37,840 nt of DNA from SAR202 cluster bacterium (GCA_008373205.1 RQOS01000018.1:1-37840), one strand, 5' to 3'. Shown: positions 1 to 8,256, counted from the first letter of the stretch. Program-made: numbers and translations. Notes: a model not told the origin generated them from the sequence alone.

Positions 1-210
1 TACATTACTTCCATCGACTCTAATTTTCACACCTAATTTTCTAAGAACATCTATGGTAGATAAACAATCTTCACCCATTAAAAAATTAGTGATTTTTGCA
101 TCTCCGTTAGCTATTGAATTAAACATGACAGCTCTATGGGATAAAGATTTGTCAGGAGGTATGTTTATCTCACCTCTTATAGTAGAAACATTATTTAGAG
201 AGATATTCAT
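1..210 (-). CDS. aroA: 3-phosphoshikimate 1-carboxyvinyltransferase (EPSP synthase), N-terminal part, runs off left edge
   Basis: EPSP synthase joins shikimate-3-phosphate and phosphoenolpyruvate, the sixth step of the shikimate pathway, in the cytosol. Only the first 70 residues lie in the window; the ATG is at 208-210 on the minus strand and the frame is open to base 1. The signature PPDKSLSHRAVMF (residues 18-30) is the conserved N-terminal substrate-binding motif (Lys21, Ser22 and Arg26 in this numbering), followed by NGDAKITNFL and GEDCLSTIDVLRKLG, both typical of AroA. It lies 5 bp downstream of the tyrA-like gene, so it is the distal gene of a PAC2-unknown-tyrA-aroA operon. The identification is secure; the C-terminal 80% or more is outside the window. 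Confidence 0.93.
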   Translation of the reverse strand, partial: MNISLNNVSTIRGEINIPPDKSLSHRAVMFNSIANGDAKITNFLMGEDCLSTIDVLRKLGVKIRVDGSNV

Positions 211-215
211 TAAAC

Positions 216-1199
216 TTAAATTCTTTTCTCAAATCCATATTTATCTTTGTCAATATTTTTTGATTTTGTAAAAAAACCTGCAGCTTTAGATCCAATAAAT
301 AACGAAAGCATATTTTCTTGAGCACTTGGAATAATATCACTTGAAGAAGACATATTTGGATCAATATTATTTTTTATCATTAATTTATCTTCCCAAGCAG
401 CATTAACAAAATCGGCAACTTCTTTTTCTGAATTAGATTCTAAGTATTTTTCCAAATTCATCAATTCACTAATATATAGTTTTATCCATTGAGAAATCAT
501 ATCATTGTTTGTAGATATAGAAGAGAATGATTTGATTGGATCAATATCAGCAGGAGATGAAAAACTATTGAAGTTATCGTCAAAATATCTGAAAACTTCT
601 TTCCAAGAAGAACTATTATGAGATAGTTTTATTAATAATGAGCTAAGAAGAAAGGGCATAGCCTCTACCAATCCGACATAGCTGTCATGCTCATTTATAT
701 CAATATTTATCCCAAATCCTTTTGCATCTTTAATTAACAATTTACATATATCTATAATTTTTGATTTTGAATTAGAATAATTAATAACGCCCCAATTTAT
801 TCCTAATAAAGTATCACTCTTAACGAATGGGTACAAACCTATAATTTCATTGTTAGGAATCATCTCAGTAGCCCAAGAACTAACAGCTCTCTTATTGGAA
901 GAAAAATCAATTATATGAGTGTCGTAACTAATGATATCTTTTATTGATTCAAAAATTTCATAAGTAGATGATGTAGGGACTGCAAGAATAATTAGATTTG
1001 TATCTTTTAGGCATTCAGCATAACTATTAGCCTCTTTGGTAATAGATTTTGAATCTTTAGCTAATTTGCTTTGATCTTTAACTAGGTCAAATCCTGTTAT
1101 TGATAAATTATTATTGTTAGATAATAATAAATGCCCAATATTAATACCTAAATTTCCTAAGCCAATAATAGAAATTTTAGTATTGTTAAAACTTCCCAC
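216..1199 (-). CDS. tyrA: Prephenate/arogenate dehydrogenase-like protein with altered active-site motif
   Basis: 327 aa. An N-terminal Rossmann fold with GLGNLG at residues 13-18 binds NAD(P), ILAVPTS at 71-77 is the usual second strand, and DFSSNK at 98-103 matches the DxSSxK segment of TyrA enzymes. TyrA oxidatively decarboxylates prephenate toward tyrosine. The usual catalytic motif (HPMAG or HPMFG) reads GLYPFVKSD at 121-129, so Tyr123 stands where the catalytic His is expected. The start is GTG at 1197-1199, supported by GAGGT about 10 nt upstream, and overlaps the preceding gene by 14 bp. aroA follows after 5 bp, a common tyrA-aroA arrangement. The family call is good; prephenate dehydrogenase activity is uncertain because of the His replacement. 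Confidence 0.75.
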   Translation of the reverse strand: MGSFNNTKISIIGLGNLGINIGHLLLSNNNNLSITGFDLVKDQSKLAKDSKSITKEANSYAECLKDTNLIILAVPTSSTYEIFESIKDIISYDTHIIDFSSNKRAVSSWATEMIPNNEIIGLYPFVKSDTLLGINWGVINYSNSKSKIIDICKLLIKDAKGFGINIDINEHDSYVGLVEAMPFLLSSLLIKLSHNSSSWKEVFRYFDDNFNSFSSPADIDPIKSFSSISTNNDMISQWIKLYISELMNLEKYLESNSEKEVADFVNAAWEDKLMIKNNIDPNMSSSSDIIPSAQENMLSLFIGSKAAGFFTKSKNIDKDKYGFEKRI

Positions 1200-1818
1200 T
1201 TTTTCTTACCTCAAGATTATTTAATTTTGATTTGATTTCTTTAAACTTTTTACTATCAATTTCTGTTAAATTTACCATTATTCCAGTAAATCCTATATCA
1301 AAAATATATTGGAAATCTATTTCTTCTAATTTTGATATTTTTATATTTAATACCCAATTAGATCTAATAGAATTAATCATATCTTTGATAGTTAACATAT
1401 CCTCAAAGTTTGTTAATGAGTCAATTTTTAGATCATATATTAAGAAATCAAATTCGAAATTTTCGATTGTATCTTTTCTTTCATCATTTATTTTGTCATC
1501 AATTTTAAGGCCTATACCTTTTTCATAAGAAAACATATTAAAATTAACATTTTTAGGATCATTTATAAGTACAAAATCGAATTGATCAATTGATTTAATA
1601 GTGTCTTTACTATTTATTATTTTTCCTATGCAATTCTTAGATTTTTTTTTGACTTTATCGTTATATATATAAGCATCACAATTAAAATTTGATTCATTAA
1701 TATCGGGATTTGTAATTCCAAAGATTAACAAGTTATTTTTTGAGGAACCTTTAGTTGAATTAAAACCAATCTCTGTATTTGTTTTATTTAATATTTCATT
1801 TAAATCTTTAGATGTCAT
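1186..1818 (-). CDS. Unrecognised 210-aa protein between PAC2 and TyrA-like genes
   Basis: I do not recognise this protein. It is soluble, rich in Asp, Lys, Asn and Ile, and has no signal peptide, membrane segment or cysteine cluster. The C-terminal half (about 120-200) reads as alternating strand-helix segments, such as FDFLIYDLKID and FDIGFTGIMVNL, which vaguely resemble the last strands of a TIM-barrel or Rossmann-like fold. It is certainly translated in an operon context: the ATG lies 1 bp after the PAC2 stop and its end overlaps the tyrA-like start by 14 bp. A role tied to aromatic amino acid synthesis or to the PAC2 protein is possible but rests on position only. Confidence 0.7.
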   Translation of the reverse strand: MTSKDLNEILNKTNTEIGFNSTKGSSKNNLLIFGITNPDINESNFNCDAYIYNDKVKKKSKNCIGKIINSKDTIKSIDQFDFVLINDPKNVNFNMFSYEKGIGLKIDDKINDERKDTIENFEFDFLIYDLKIDSLTNFEDMLTIKDMINSIRSNWVLNIKISKLEEIDFQYIFDIGFTGIMVNLTEIDSKKFKEIKSKLNNLEVRKSGKF

Positions 1819-1819
1819 T

Positions 1820-2683
1820 TTAATCAGCGTCTTTACGTGAGTCTTTTAAGAAGTTTTCTACATCCTTCAGTATCAATTGAGGCTCTGGATCTATTTTAGA
1901 CATTTCTTCTGTGTCATAAGATTCTTCTAATCTTTCAACATATTTAGTAATTTCATTATGGTCTTCTAGAGCTAGATTAAGAGATGATCGAAATTCTTCA
2001 GATCTTTTAGTTATTTTTTCAAAGCTCAATTTTAAGCCAAGTAAATTTGATAACTCTTTCATTATTGCAGCAGAGAGTATAGGATTATGAGTCACTTGAA
2101 GATAGTGAGGAGTATGACCCCAAATTGATATAGTAGCTATCTTTAAGTTATCTAATCTTTCGCCAATAACTGATGTAATACCAGCAGGACCTTCATAAGA
2201 GGGTGGAGAATATTTCAATTTTTTTAATAAGGAGTTGTTCTTTTTGCCAGTTCCAGTAAATGTTATCCTTGGTTCTCTTGTATGTGGAACGGAGTCTAAT
2301 AAAGCTCCAACCATAATTACAGTTTTAATTTCATAAAATTCAATCACTTTTATAAATTCATTAACATATGTTTTCCAATCCATATCAGGTTCAATTCCTT
2401 CAAATATTACAACATCATTTTTAGAACCTTTTCTTTTGATAAAAGAAAATTTATTTTCAAGCCAATCAATATGCCTTAAGTTTTCTTTAATGTTAGTTAC
2501 GGTTGGTCTTTTATCTGAATATATATAATAAGAATCTGAGTTCATTTCAACTGAATGAATAACTTCCAACTGGGATAAGATTTCCTCTACAGATTTTGTT
2601 GCTGATTCTGCAGCATCAGGCCAACCTTGCCAAGAGCAAATTAGTACAGGATTATTAAGATTAAGAGGGGACAAGTTTTTCAA
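1820..2683 (-). CDS. PAC2 family protein (proteasome-assembly-chaperone-like)
   Basis: 287 aa. The N-terminal PVLICSWQGWPDAAESA segment (about 13-29) and the later PAGITSVIGE, IWGHTPHY and PILSAAIMKEL segments are characteristic of the PAC2 family, found in Actinobacteria, Chloroflexi and archaea and related in fold to proteasome assembly chaperone 2. The bacterial function is not settled. The start is TTG at 2681-2683: the sequence upstream gives AAGGAAG about 6 nt before it, and the family N-terminus starts here. First gene of the minus-strand operon leading to tyrA and aroA. No proteasome gene is visible nearby, so an assembly-chaperone role cannot be inferred from context. Confidence 0.85.
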   Translation of the reverse strand: MKNLSPLNLNNPVLICSWQGWPDAAESATKSVEEILSQLEVIHSVEMNSDSYYIYSDKRPTVTNIKENLRHIDWLENKFSFIKRKGSKNDVVIFEGIEPDMDWKTYVNEFIKVIEFYEIKTVIMVGALLDSVPHTREPRITFTGTGKKNNSLLKKLKYSPPSYEGPAGITSVIGERLDNLKIATISIWGHTPHYLQVTHNPILSAAIMKELSNLLGLKLSFEKITKRSEEFRSSLNLALEDHNEITKYVERLEESYDTEEMSKIDPEPQLILKDVENFLKDSRKDAD

Positions 2684-2707
2684 AATTACTTCCTTAATAA
2701 AAGGTTT

Positions 2708-2727
2708 AGATATAAAATTTTATATCT
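2708..2727. promoter_or_regulatory. 20-bp perfect palindrome in the PAC2/MDR divergent promoter region
   Basis: Bases 2708-2727 form a perfect 10+10 palindrome, AGATATAAAA followed by its reverse complement. It sits 24 bp upstream of the PAC2 start codon and about 90 bp upstream of the divergently transcribed MDR gene. The position suits an operator for a dimeric regulator or part of the minus-strand promoter. AT-only palindromes are easily produced by chance in such AT-rich DNA, so function is unproven. Confidence 0.3.
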
Positions 2728-2817
2728 TATTTTTATCATAGCTTATAAGAAAAAAAAATATAGTTTTTGTATGATAAGATAATGTTGATTAAATACAAAT
2801 TTTGAAGGTATAAATAC

Positions 2818-3831
2818 ATGAAAAATGAAAAATGGGTTCTTAAACAAAGACCAGTAGGCAAGCCAAATATAGAGTCTGATTTTGAAAAAATTTCTGAAGA
2901 AGTTAGAAGCATAGAATATGGTGAAATACTCGTAGAAACTCAATATTTATCATTAGATCCTTACATGAGAGGAAGAATGAATGCAGGTCCTTCATATGCT
3001 TCTCCAGTTGAAATAGGAGGTGTGATGGAAGGCGAGGTGATAGCTAAAGTTATTGAATCTAAATCTAGACTTTATCAAAAAGGAGATATGGTTAATGCAA
3101 AAATTGGATGGCAGAAATATGAAGTTTTATATGAAAACGAGCCATCAATTTCTAAAATAAATACTCCAAAAGATTTACCCATAACTTACTCATTAGGAAT
3201 ACTAGGAATGCCAGGAAGAACTGCTCATTTAGGTTATTTTGAAATCTTAAAACCAAAACCTGGTGAAACGATAGTAGTATCAGCTGCTTCAGGGGCTGTT
3301 GGTTCTATAGTTGGGCAATTAGCAAAATTAATGGGCTGTACAGTTATCGGAATAGTAGGTAGCGATAAAAAGGTAAATTATTGTAAAAATGAATTAAATT
3401 TTGATTATTGTTTTAATTACAATACTCAAGACATTGACTCTGAATTGGGTAAATTAGGTGAAAATTATATAAATATGTATTTTGATAACGTTGGGGGAGA
3501 AATTTCTGACGCTGTATTAAATCATATTGCGTTATTCTCTAGAACTGCCGTTTGTGGACAAATAGCAACTTATAATTCACCAACTCCTCCAATGGGACCA
3601 AGAGTAGCTAGAACTTTACTTACAAAACAATCTACCATGCAAGGATTTATCGTATTTAATTTTGCTCATAAATATGAAGAAGCAATTTCAAATCTATCGA
3701 AATGGATCAAAGAAGGAAAGATAGTTTATAGAGAAGATATTAATGAAGGTTTTAATAATATTCCTTTAAATTTCATGAAGTTATTTGAAAGTGAAAATTT
3801 TGGAAAATTAGTTGTTGACGTGAGAAACTGA
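2818..3831 (+). CDS. NADP-dependent MDR-family oxidoreductase (prostaglandin reductase / CurA-like)
   Basis: 337 aa, the normal length for the zinc-free medium-chain dehydrogenase/reductase group that reduces alpha,beta-unsaturated ketones and aldehydes with NADPH. SLDPYMRGRM (residues 44-53) is the family's N-terminal signature; AASGAVGSIVGQLAK in the middle is the nucleotide-binding loop; YFDNVGGEISDAVL and the later CGQIATYN are conserved C-lobe segments. No structural-zinc cysteine cluster is seen. GAAGGT lies 9 nt before the ATG. It is transcribed alone, divergent from the PAC2 operon and convergent (15-bp gap) with the CoA-transferase operon. The physiological substrate is unknown; detoxification or catabolic enone reduction is likely. 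Confidence 0.9.
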   Translation: MKNEKWVLKQRPVGKPNIESDFEKISEEVRSIEYGEILVETQYLSLDPYMRGRMNAGPSYASPVEIGGVMEGEVIAKVIESKSRLYQKGDMVNAKIGWQKYEVLYENEPSISKINTPKDLPITYSLGILGMPGRTAHLGYFEILKPKPGETIVVSAASGAVGSIVGQLAKLMGCTVIGIVGSDKKVNYCKNELNFDYCFNYNTQDIDSELGKLGENYINMYFDNVGGEISDAVLNHIALFSRTAVCGQIATYNSPTPPMGPRVARTLLTKQSTMQGFIVFNFAHKYEEAISNLSKWIKEGKIVYREDINEGFNNIPLNFMKLFESENFGKLVVDVRN

Positions 3832-3846
3832 TCAATTAATAAGATA

Positions 3847-4521
3847 TTAATTTATAGTACAATACTCTTTTAAATAATCAGAAGGAATTAGTTTTGGTTC
3901 AGTAAGTGATTGAACATCCTCAAAATTCCAATTTTTCGCTATTTCAGTTAACAGTAAACCCTCATCCACAACTTCAATAACAGCAATATCTGTAATTATT
4001 TTCTTAACACACTTAATTCCAGTTAGAGGGAAATCACATTTATTTAGAATTTTATAATCATTATTCTTGGTTACATGTTCCATAGTTACTATGACATTTT
4101 TTGCACCAGAAACAAGATCCATAGCTCCGCCTATTGAACCGATACCTCTGGACTTTATCATCCAGTTTGCAAGGTCTCCATTTTTAGACACTTGTAATCC
4201 TCCAAGTACAGTAACATCTATATGCCCACCTCTAATCATAGAAAAGGATTCTGCTGAATCAAAAAAAGAAATTCCATTATTTGGACTTAAGAATTGCCCA
4301 CCTGCATCAATCAGATTTTCATCTTGATTTTTTATATCTGAAATTTCATTAAATCCTAAAATTCCATTTTCTGCATGAAAAGTTATATTTCGTTTATTTT
4401 CTAAGTATTTCGCACACAATGATGGTAATCCTATTCCTAGGTTCACATAAGAGTTTTCAGGTAATTCTATTGAAGCTCTATAAGCTATTTGATCCTTTGA
4501 TAATTTCGAGGGATATTTCAT
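3847..4521 (-). CDS. 3-oxoacid CoA-transferase family, subunit B (beta)
   Basis: 224 aa, the standard size of AtoA/ScoB-type beta subunits. NLGIGLPSL (27-35) and the catalytic motif HAENGILG (49-56) are present; Glu51 is the residue that forms the glutamyl-CoA thioester in this family. The motif GGHIDVTVLGGLQVSKNGDLANW in the middle is also diagnostic. It overlaps the alpha-subunit gene by 4 bp (ATGA), so the two are translationally coupled and should form an alpha/beta complex. With the enolase-superfamily gene upstream it makes a three-gene operon, suggesting activation of an organic acid to its CoA ester in a catabolic route. The acid (acetoacetate, 3-oxoadipate or another) cannot be decided from sequence. 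Confidence 0.92.
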   Translation of the reverse strand: MKYPSKLSKDQIAYRASIELPENSYVNLGIGLPSLCAKYLENKRNITFHAENGILGFNEISDIKNQDENLIDAGGQFLSPNNGISFFDSAESFSMIRGGHIDVTVLGGLQVSKNGDLANWMIKSRGIGSIGGAMDLVSGAKNVIVTMEHVTKNNDYKILNKCDFPLTGIKCVKKIITDIAVIEVVDEGLLLTEIAKNWNFEDVQSLTEPKLIPSDYLKEYCTIN

Positions 4522-5240
4522 TTATATTTACTCACAATTCTATCTACGTAAATACCTGGTGTTCCTATTCTTTCAGGATCTATTTTGTTTGATGAAATAA
4601 TTTTATCTACCTCAACAATTGTTAATTTTGCTGCGGTTGCCATAATTGGATTAAATGCTCTAGATGTACCTTTATATATCAAATTTCCAAATTCATCTGA
4701 AATATGAGCCTTAATTAATGCTACATCTGCTTTTAATGCATATTCTAATATATATTTTTCGTTATTAATTATCTTTGATTCTTTTCCTTTTTCAACAATA
4801 GTACCTATTCCTGTTTTTGTGTAAAAAGCTGGAATCCCAGCTCCTCCTGCTCTTATTTTTTCCGCTAATGTTCCTTGTGGAATAATTTCTACTTCAGACT
4901 CTTTATTTATCCAAGATTTTTCAATTTCAGAAATTGGATCTCTTTGAGCAGGGATAGGAAAAGAACAAATAATCTTTTTTACTTGTTTATTTTTAAAAAA
5001 AATACTCTGATCTATAATTTTGTCTTTATCGCTATCTTTCCACCCATAACCAGTAACCATAGAAATACCTGCTACATTACCTATAAGAGTTAAGTTTTTT
5101 AGGTTCTTATCTCTAAGAGCAATCATTAGATTCGTTGGTTGGCCACCCTGTACTCCAAAGCCACCAATCATTATACTCATATCATTAGATATGCCATCTA
5201 ATGCTTCATCATAGGAATTATAAAAGTCTTTTTTTGACAT
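4518..5240 (-). CDS. 3-oxoacid CoA-transferase family, subunit A (alpha)
   Basis: 240 aa, typical of AtoD/ScoA alpha subunits. GGFGVQGGQPTNLMIAL near residues 23-39 is the conserved glycine-rich CoA-binding region; RAGGAGIPAFYTKTGIGT and later KAHISDEFGNLIYKGT are diagnostic. It carries the CoA-binding half of the heterodimeric transferase whose catalytic Glu is in subunit B. The gene starts 5 bp after the stop of the mandelate-racemase-family gene and ends inside the subunit B start, so the three are co-transcribed. The substrate is not determined. Confidence 0.92.
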   Translation of the reverse strand: MSKKDFYNSYDEALDGISNDMSIMIGGFGVQGGQPTNLMIALRDKNLKNLTLIGNVAGISMVTGYGWKDSDKDKIIDQSIFFKNKQVKKIICSFPIPAQRDPISEIEKSWINKESEVEIIPQGTLAEKIRAGGAGIPAFYTKTGIGTIVEKGKESKIINNEKYILEYALKADVALIKAHISDEFGNLIYKGTSRAFNPIMATAAKLTIVEVDKIISSNKIDPERIGTPGIYVDRIVSKYK

Positions 5241-5245
5241 AAAAA

Positions 5246-6409
5246 TCAGTCAATTACTAAAGTATCAACAAGAAATTTTTTTGCATATTCATAATCATAC
5301 TCAACACCTAACCCTGGATCTTCAGACACAGTTATATTTCCATCAGAATCTATTGAGTCTAACTCATCACTATAATCATTTTTATATACAGGTATATTAG
5401 CAGGATTGGATAATTGAGGATGAAGTAATCCCATTTCATAATAATTTGAGTTTCTGATTGCAGCCATACAATGTCTTTGAGCAGGGCCAGCAATATGAAT
5501 TTCTAAGTCCATTCCAAATCCTTCAGCAGCATGTGCGATCTTCATTGTTCCTGTTATGCCGCCGTCATATTCTGGGTCAGCTCTCCAAAAGTCTGTAGCC
5601 TCTGCTATTGCCATATCAGTATGAGTTTCTACAAGATGCAAATGTTCTCCTTGTAATAGAGGCGTCTTAATTGATTGTTTTAATTTTTTATGGGCATAAA
5701 AAGAAACTCCACCATCTCTAAGTGGATCTTCATACCAAAAGTAATTATTATCATCACAAGCTCTTCCAACTCTTAGGGCATCTGCATATGTTTCATATTC
5801 ACAACAAGGATCTATCATAAGATTCATTTTATCGGATAGTTTACCTACTTCATTAACTACCTTTACTTCTTGATCCATATCGGCTGGAGCCCAAGGATGA
5901 ATCTTAAAAGCTTTATAGCCTAAGTCATAACATTGTTCTGCAAAATCCCTAAATGCTTCAGGTGAATTTAATCCACCTTTCGAATAATCACCATGTAGTG
6001 TAGAGGCATAGGTAGGAAGTTTAGTTCTATTTCCACCTAATAATCGAAAAATAGGAGTATCATAATATTTTCCAGCTAAGTCCCATAAAGCAATATCCAT
6101 AGGACCAATTCCCATTTTATCCTGTTTTCTTAAAACTACTTTTGCAAGGTTATAAAAATGTTCTCTATTTAATCCATTTTGACCAATTAATATTGGTGCT
6201 ATAGCTCTCATCTGATCATATGTACCAGGAGCTATACTAAAATATTCACCTGATATATCTAAGTCTGTATCTATTTTTATTGAAACAACTTGCCTCACAG
6301 TAGTTGATCCTGGTTCATAACAAGATGAAAGAATATGAGATCTCATATTTTCTAAAGGAAATTTATATCTGTTAAATGTAATTTTTTTTATTATCGGATA
6401 GTCATTCAT
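5246..6409 (-). CDS. Mandelate racemase / muconate lactonizing enzyme family protein (enolase superfamily)
   Basis: 387 aa. Enolase-superfamily enzymes abstract the proton alpha to a carboxylate and stabilise the enediolate on Mg2+. The three metal ligands are visible: Asp200 (MIDP), Glu227 (WYEDP) and Glu255 (QGEHL). On strand 2 of the barrel the usual KxK is KIH: Lys169 with His171. His305 (EIHIAGP) fits the opposite-face general base/acid. This suits acid-sugar dehydratases or racemases of the mandelate racemase subgroup more than muconate cycloisomerases. AAGGAGAT precedes the ATG. It heads the CoA-transferase operon. Such enzymes are numerous in SAR202-type Chloroflexota, where breakdown of recalcitrant organic matter has been proposed. 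The substrate is unknown. Confidence 0.88.
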   Translation of the reverse strand: MNDYPIIKKITFNRYKFPLENMRSHILSSCYEPGSTTVRQVVSIKIDTDLDISGEYFSIAPGTYDQMRAIAPILIGQNGLNREHFYNLAKVVLRKQDKMGIGPMDIALWDLAGKYYDTPIFRLLGGNRTKLPTYASTLHGDYSKGGLNSPEAFRDFAEQCYDLGYKAFKIHPWAPADMDQEVKVVNEVGKLSDKMNLMIDPCCEYETYADALRVGRACDDNNYFWYEDPLRDGGVSFYAHKKLKQSIKTPLLQGEHLHLVETHTDMAIAEATDFWRADPEYDGGITGTMKIAHAAEGFGMDLEIHIAGPAQRHCMAAIRNSNYYEMGLLHPQLSNPANIPVYKNDYSDELDSIDSDGNITVSEDPGLGVEYDYEYAKKFLVDTLVID

Positions 6410-6518
6410 AAAATCTCCTTAAAAGTACTTAAATTCATCTAATATCTAAAACATAAAAAAGTCAATAAATAAGGTAATATAAATCTATATAGAAATTAAA
6501 TTAATAGGGAAAATAACT

Positions 6519-7019
6519 ATGACTTTAGAACCTCCAAAAGGAAATTTAGATACTACAAAAACTTACAAAGCAAAAATTGAGACTGAAAGAGGAGAAATTA
6601 TTATTCATTTGTACTCCGACCAAACTCCAATTACTTGTGAAAACTTTATAAATCTAGCTAAATCTGGATATTATGATGGAACAACATTTCATAGAGTTAT
6701 ACCAGGATTTATGGTTCAAGGAGGAGATCCAACTGGAACAGGTGCAGGAGGACCTGGATATCAGTTTGAAGATGAATTTGTGTCTTCATTAAAGCATGAC
6801 TCAGAAGGAATTTTATCTATGGCTAATGCTGGCCCAGGAACAAATGGCTCACAATTTTTCATTACCCATGCTCCAACCCCACATCTTGATGGAGCTCACA
6901 CAGTATTTGGTAAAGTTATAAGCGGAATGGATGTTGTTCTAAAGATTAGAGAGAGAGATCCAATGAGTGACCCTAATCCTGGAGATGAAATTCTTTCAAT
7001 TGTAATTGAAGAAAAATAA
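6519..7019 (+). CDS. Cyclophilin-type peptidyl-prolyl cis-trans isomerase
   Basis: 166 aa single-domain cyclophilin that catalyses cis-trans isomerisation of prolyl bonds. [19 protein letters not shown] (58 onward) is the family signature, with catalytic Arg59; [23 protein letters not shown] further on supplies the other active-site residues. There is no signal peptide, so it is cytosolic. The start is the ATG at 6519 preceded by a weak GGGAA. The gene is alone on the plus strand, divergent from the enolase-superfamily operon and convergent with the transporter gene 4 bp downstream. Confidence 0.95.
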   Translation: MTLEPPKGNLDTTKTYKAKIETERGEIIIHLYSDQTPITCENFINLAKSGYYDGTTFHRVIPGFMVQGGDPTGTGAGGPGYQFEDEFVSSLKHDSEGILSMANAGPGTNGSQFFITHAPTPHLDGAHTVFGKVISGMDVVLKIRERDPMSDPNPGDEILSIVIEEK

Positions 7020-7023
7020 ATGT

Positions 7024-7866
7024 TTATGTTATTAAGATTGCACCAATTACGATTAAACTAATACCTAAAATCTTAGTTTTTGAATAAGTTTCATTTAGAA
7101 AAAAGATACCTAAAATAGCTGCATAAACTGTTGATACCTCTCTAAGAGGAGCTACTAAACTGACTAGAGAATATTTGTAAGCGTATAATATCATTGGATA
7201 GCCTATTGCGGACATTGAAGAAATAACAAGTATAAATAAGATGTTTTTCTTAATAATTACTCCAAAGTGATTTATTCTTCTATCAAATAAAATAATAGAA
7301 AATATTCCACCAAAAAAAGATGAAATAGAAAACATAATTATTGGATTGATTAATGTTACTGCAATGCTATCTACAATAGTATAAATTGTGATTGTTATTC
7401 CAATAAGTAATGGGATTAAGACATTCTTTATATTTTTTTTATTTATGGCTAGTAAATCATTAACACTAAGAAAAAAGATACCAAAAAAAACAATTAATAT
7501 TCCAAATATGGAATATATTCCTATTTGATCATTAAGTAGCAAAGTTCCTATTATTGGAACAAGTGCAACAGATGTCCCTCTTGATATAGGGTAAACATAT
7601 GATAATTGACCCGTTTGATACGCTTTTCCTAAAAAGTAAAAATAAAAAATATGAATAAATCCAGATAAGAACGATAATAATATTCCAGTATAAGTTAGAT
7701 CTTCAACAAATATAAAATAGATTGAAAATGGAACTGCGATCAATCCACTAAAAATAGCTAATAATTGTATATATTCATATGGATAATTAGACTTTTTAAT
7801 CAAAAAATTCCATAATGCATGAATAAAGGTAGAAATTAAAACTATTGTAATAATAAAAATTGACAT
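7024..7866 (-). CDS. EamA/DMT-superfamily transporter, about 10 transmembrane segments
   Basis: 280 aa, almost wholly hydrophobic, with two tandem EamA-like halves of about five helices each (roughly 1-135 and 145-280). Conserved features include the N-terminal FIHALWNFLIKKS, and YPISRGTSVALVPIIG at the end of the first half matched by LVAPLREVSTVYAAILG in the second, the usual repeated helix-4 signature. Members export amino acids, purines or small metabolites across the inner membrane; the substrate cannot be read from sequence. It stands alone on the minus strand, divergent from the 107-aa gene (66 bp apart). Confidence 0.88.
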   Translation of the reverse strand: MSIFIITIVLISTFIHALWNFLIKKSNYPYEYIQLLAIFSGLIAVPFSIYFIFVEDLTYTGILLSFLSGFIHIFYFYFLGKAYQTGQLSYVYPISRGTSVALVPIIGTLLLNDQIGIYSIFGILIVFFGIFFLSVNDLLAINKKNIKNVLIPLLIGITITIYTIVDSIAVTLINPIIMFSISSFFGGIFSIILFDRRINHFGVIIKKNILFILVISSMSAIGYPMILYAYKYSLVSLVAPLREVSTVYAAILGIFFLNETYSKTKILGISLIVIGAILIT

Positions 7867-7932
7867 TCTAGAAGTATACTCGAAAATAAAACCAATGAAA
7901 TTGAACAGATTTAGTCAAGTAAAGGAGTATTT

Positions 7933-8256
7933 ATGTTTTTAATTAGAAGAAAATGCTTTACTACAAGAGCAAATGCTTGGAAAGTTGCATCTATATTGCA
8001 AAAGATTTGTAACGAATATGAAGAGCAGGGAAGAAGTGAGGCAACAATATATGTGTCAGGATTTTCAACACCTGCAGAAGATTACTCAGTTAGCGCAGAA
8101 TGGACGCAAGAATCACTAGATGCAATTGTTTATGAAAAGGTTCCAAATGAAATAAGAGAAAAATTATCTTCAGAGTTAATGAGTTTAGTAGATTTTTATG
8201 AGATTGAATTTCATGAGGTTGTTACAAAGGAAAAATTAGATCAAAGAAATCTATAA
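7933..8256 (+). CDS. Unrecognised 107-aa protein, probably a ferredoxin-like (dimeric alpha/beta barrel type) small protein
   Basis: Clearly a gene: AAAGGAG lies 8 nt before the ATG, codon use matches its neighbours, and a strong intrinsic terminator follows the stop. The first 25 residues (MFLIRRKCFTTRANAWKVAS) and the strand pattern EATIYVSGFSTP... YSVSAEWT... FYEIEFHEVV resemble NIPSNAP or antibiotic-monooxygenase-like proteins of the ferredoxin-like fold, but I cannot name the family. No signal peptide or membrane segment. It is monocistronic. Cys8 is the only cysteine in the first half apart from one in QKICNEY. Function unknown. Confidence 0.75.
   Translation: MFLIRRKCFTTRANAWKVASILQKICNEYEEQGRSEATIYVSGFSTPAEDYSVSAEWTQESLDAIVYEKVPNEIREKLSSELMSLVDFYEIEFHEVVTKEKLDQRNL

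Noticed and set aside
3834-3852. AT-only hairpin AATTAATA-AGA-TATTAATT between convergent MDR and CoA-transferase genes as a terminator
   Set aside because: No G or C in the stem, no T-tract, and such repeats arise often in DNA this AT-rich.
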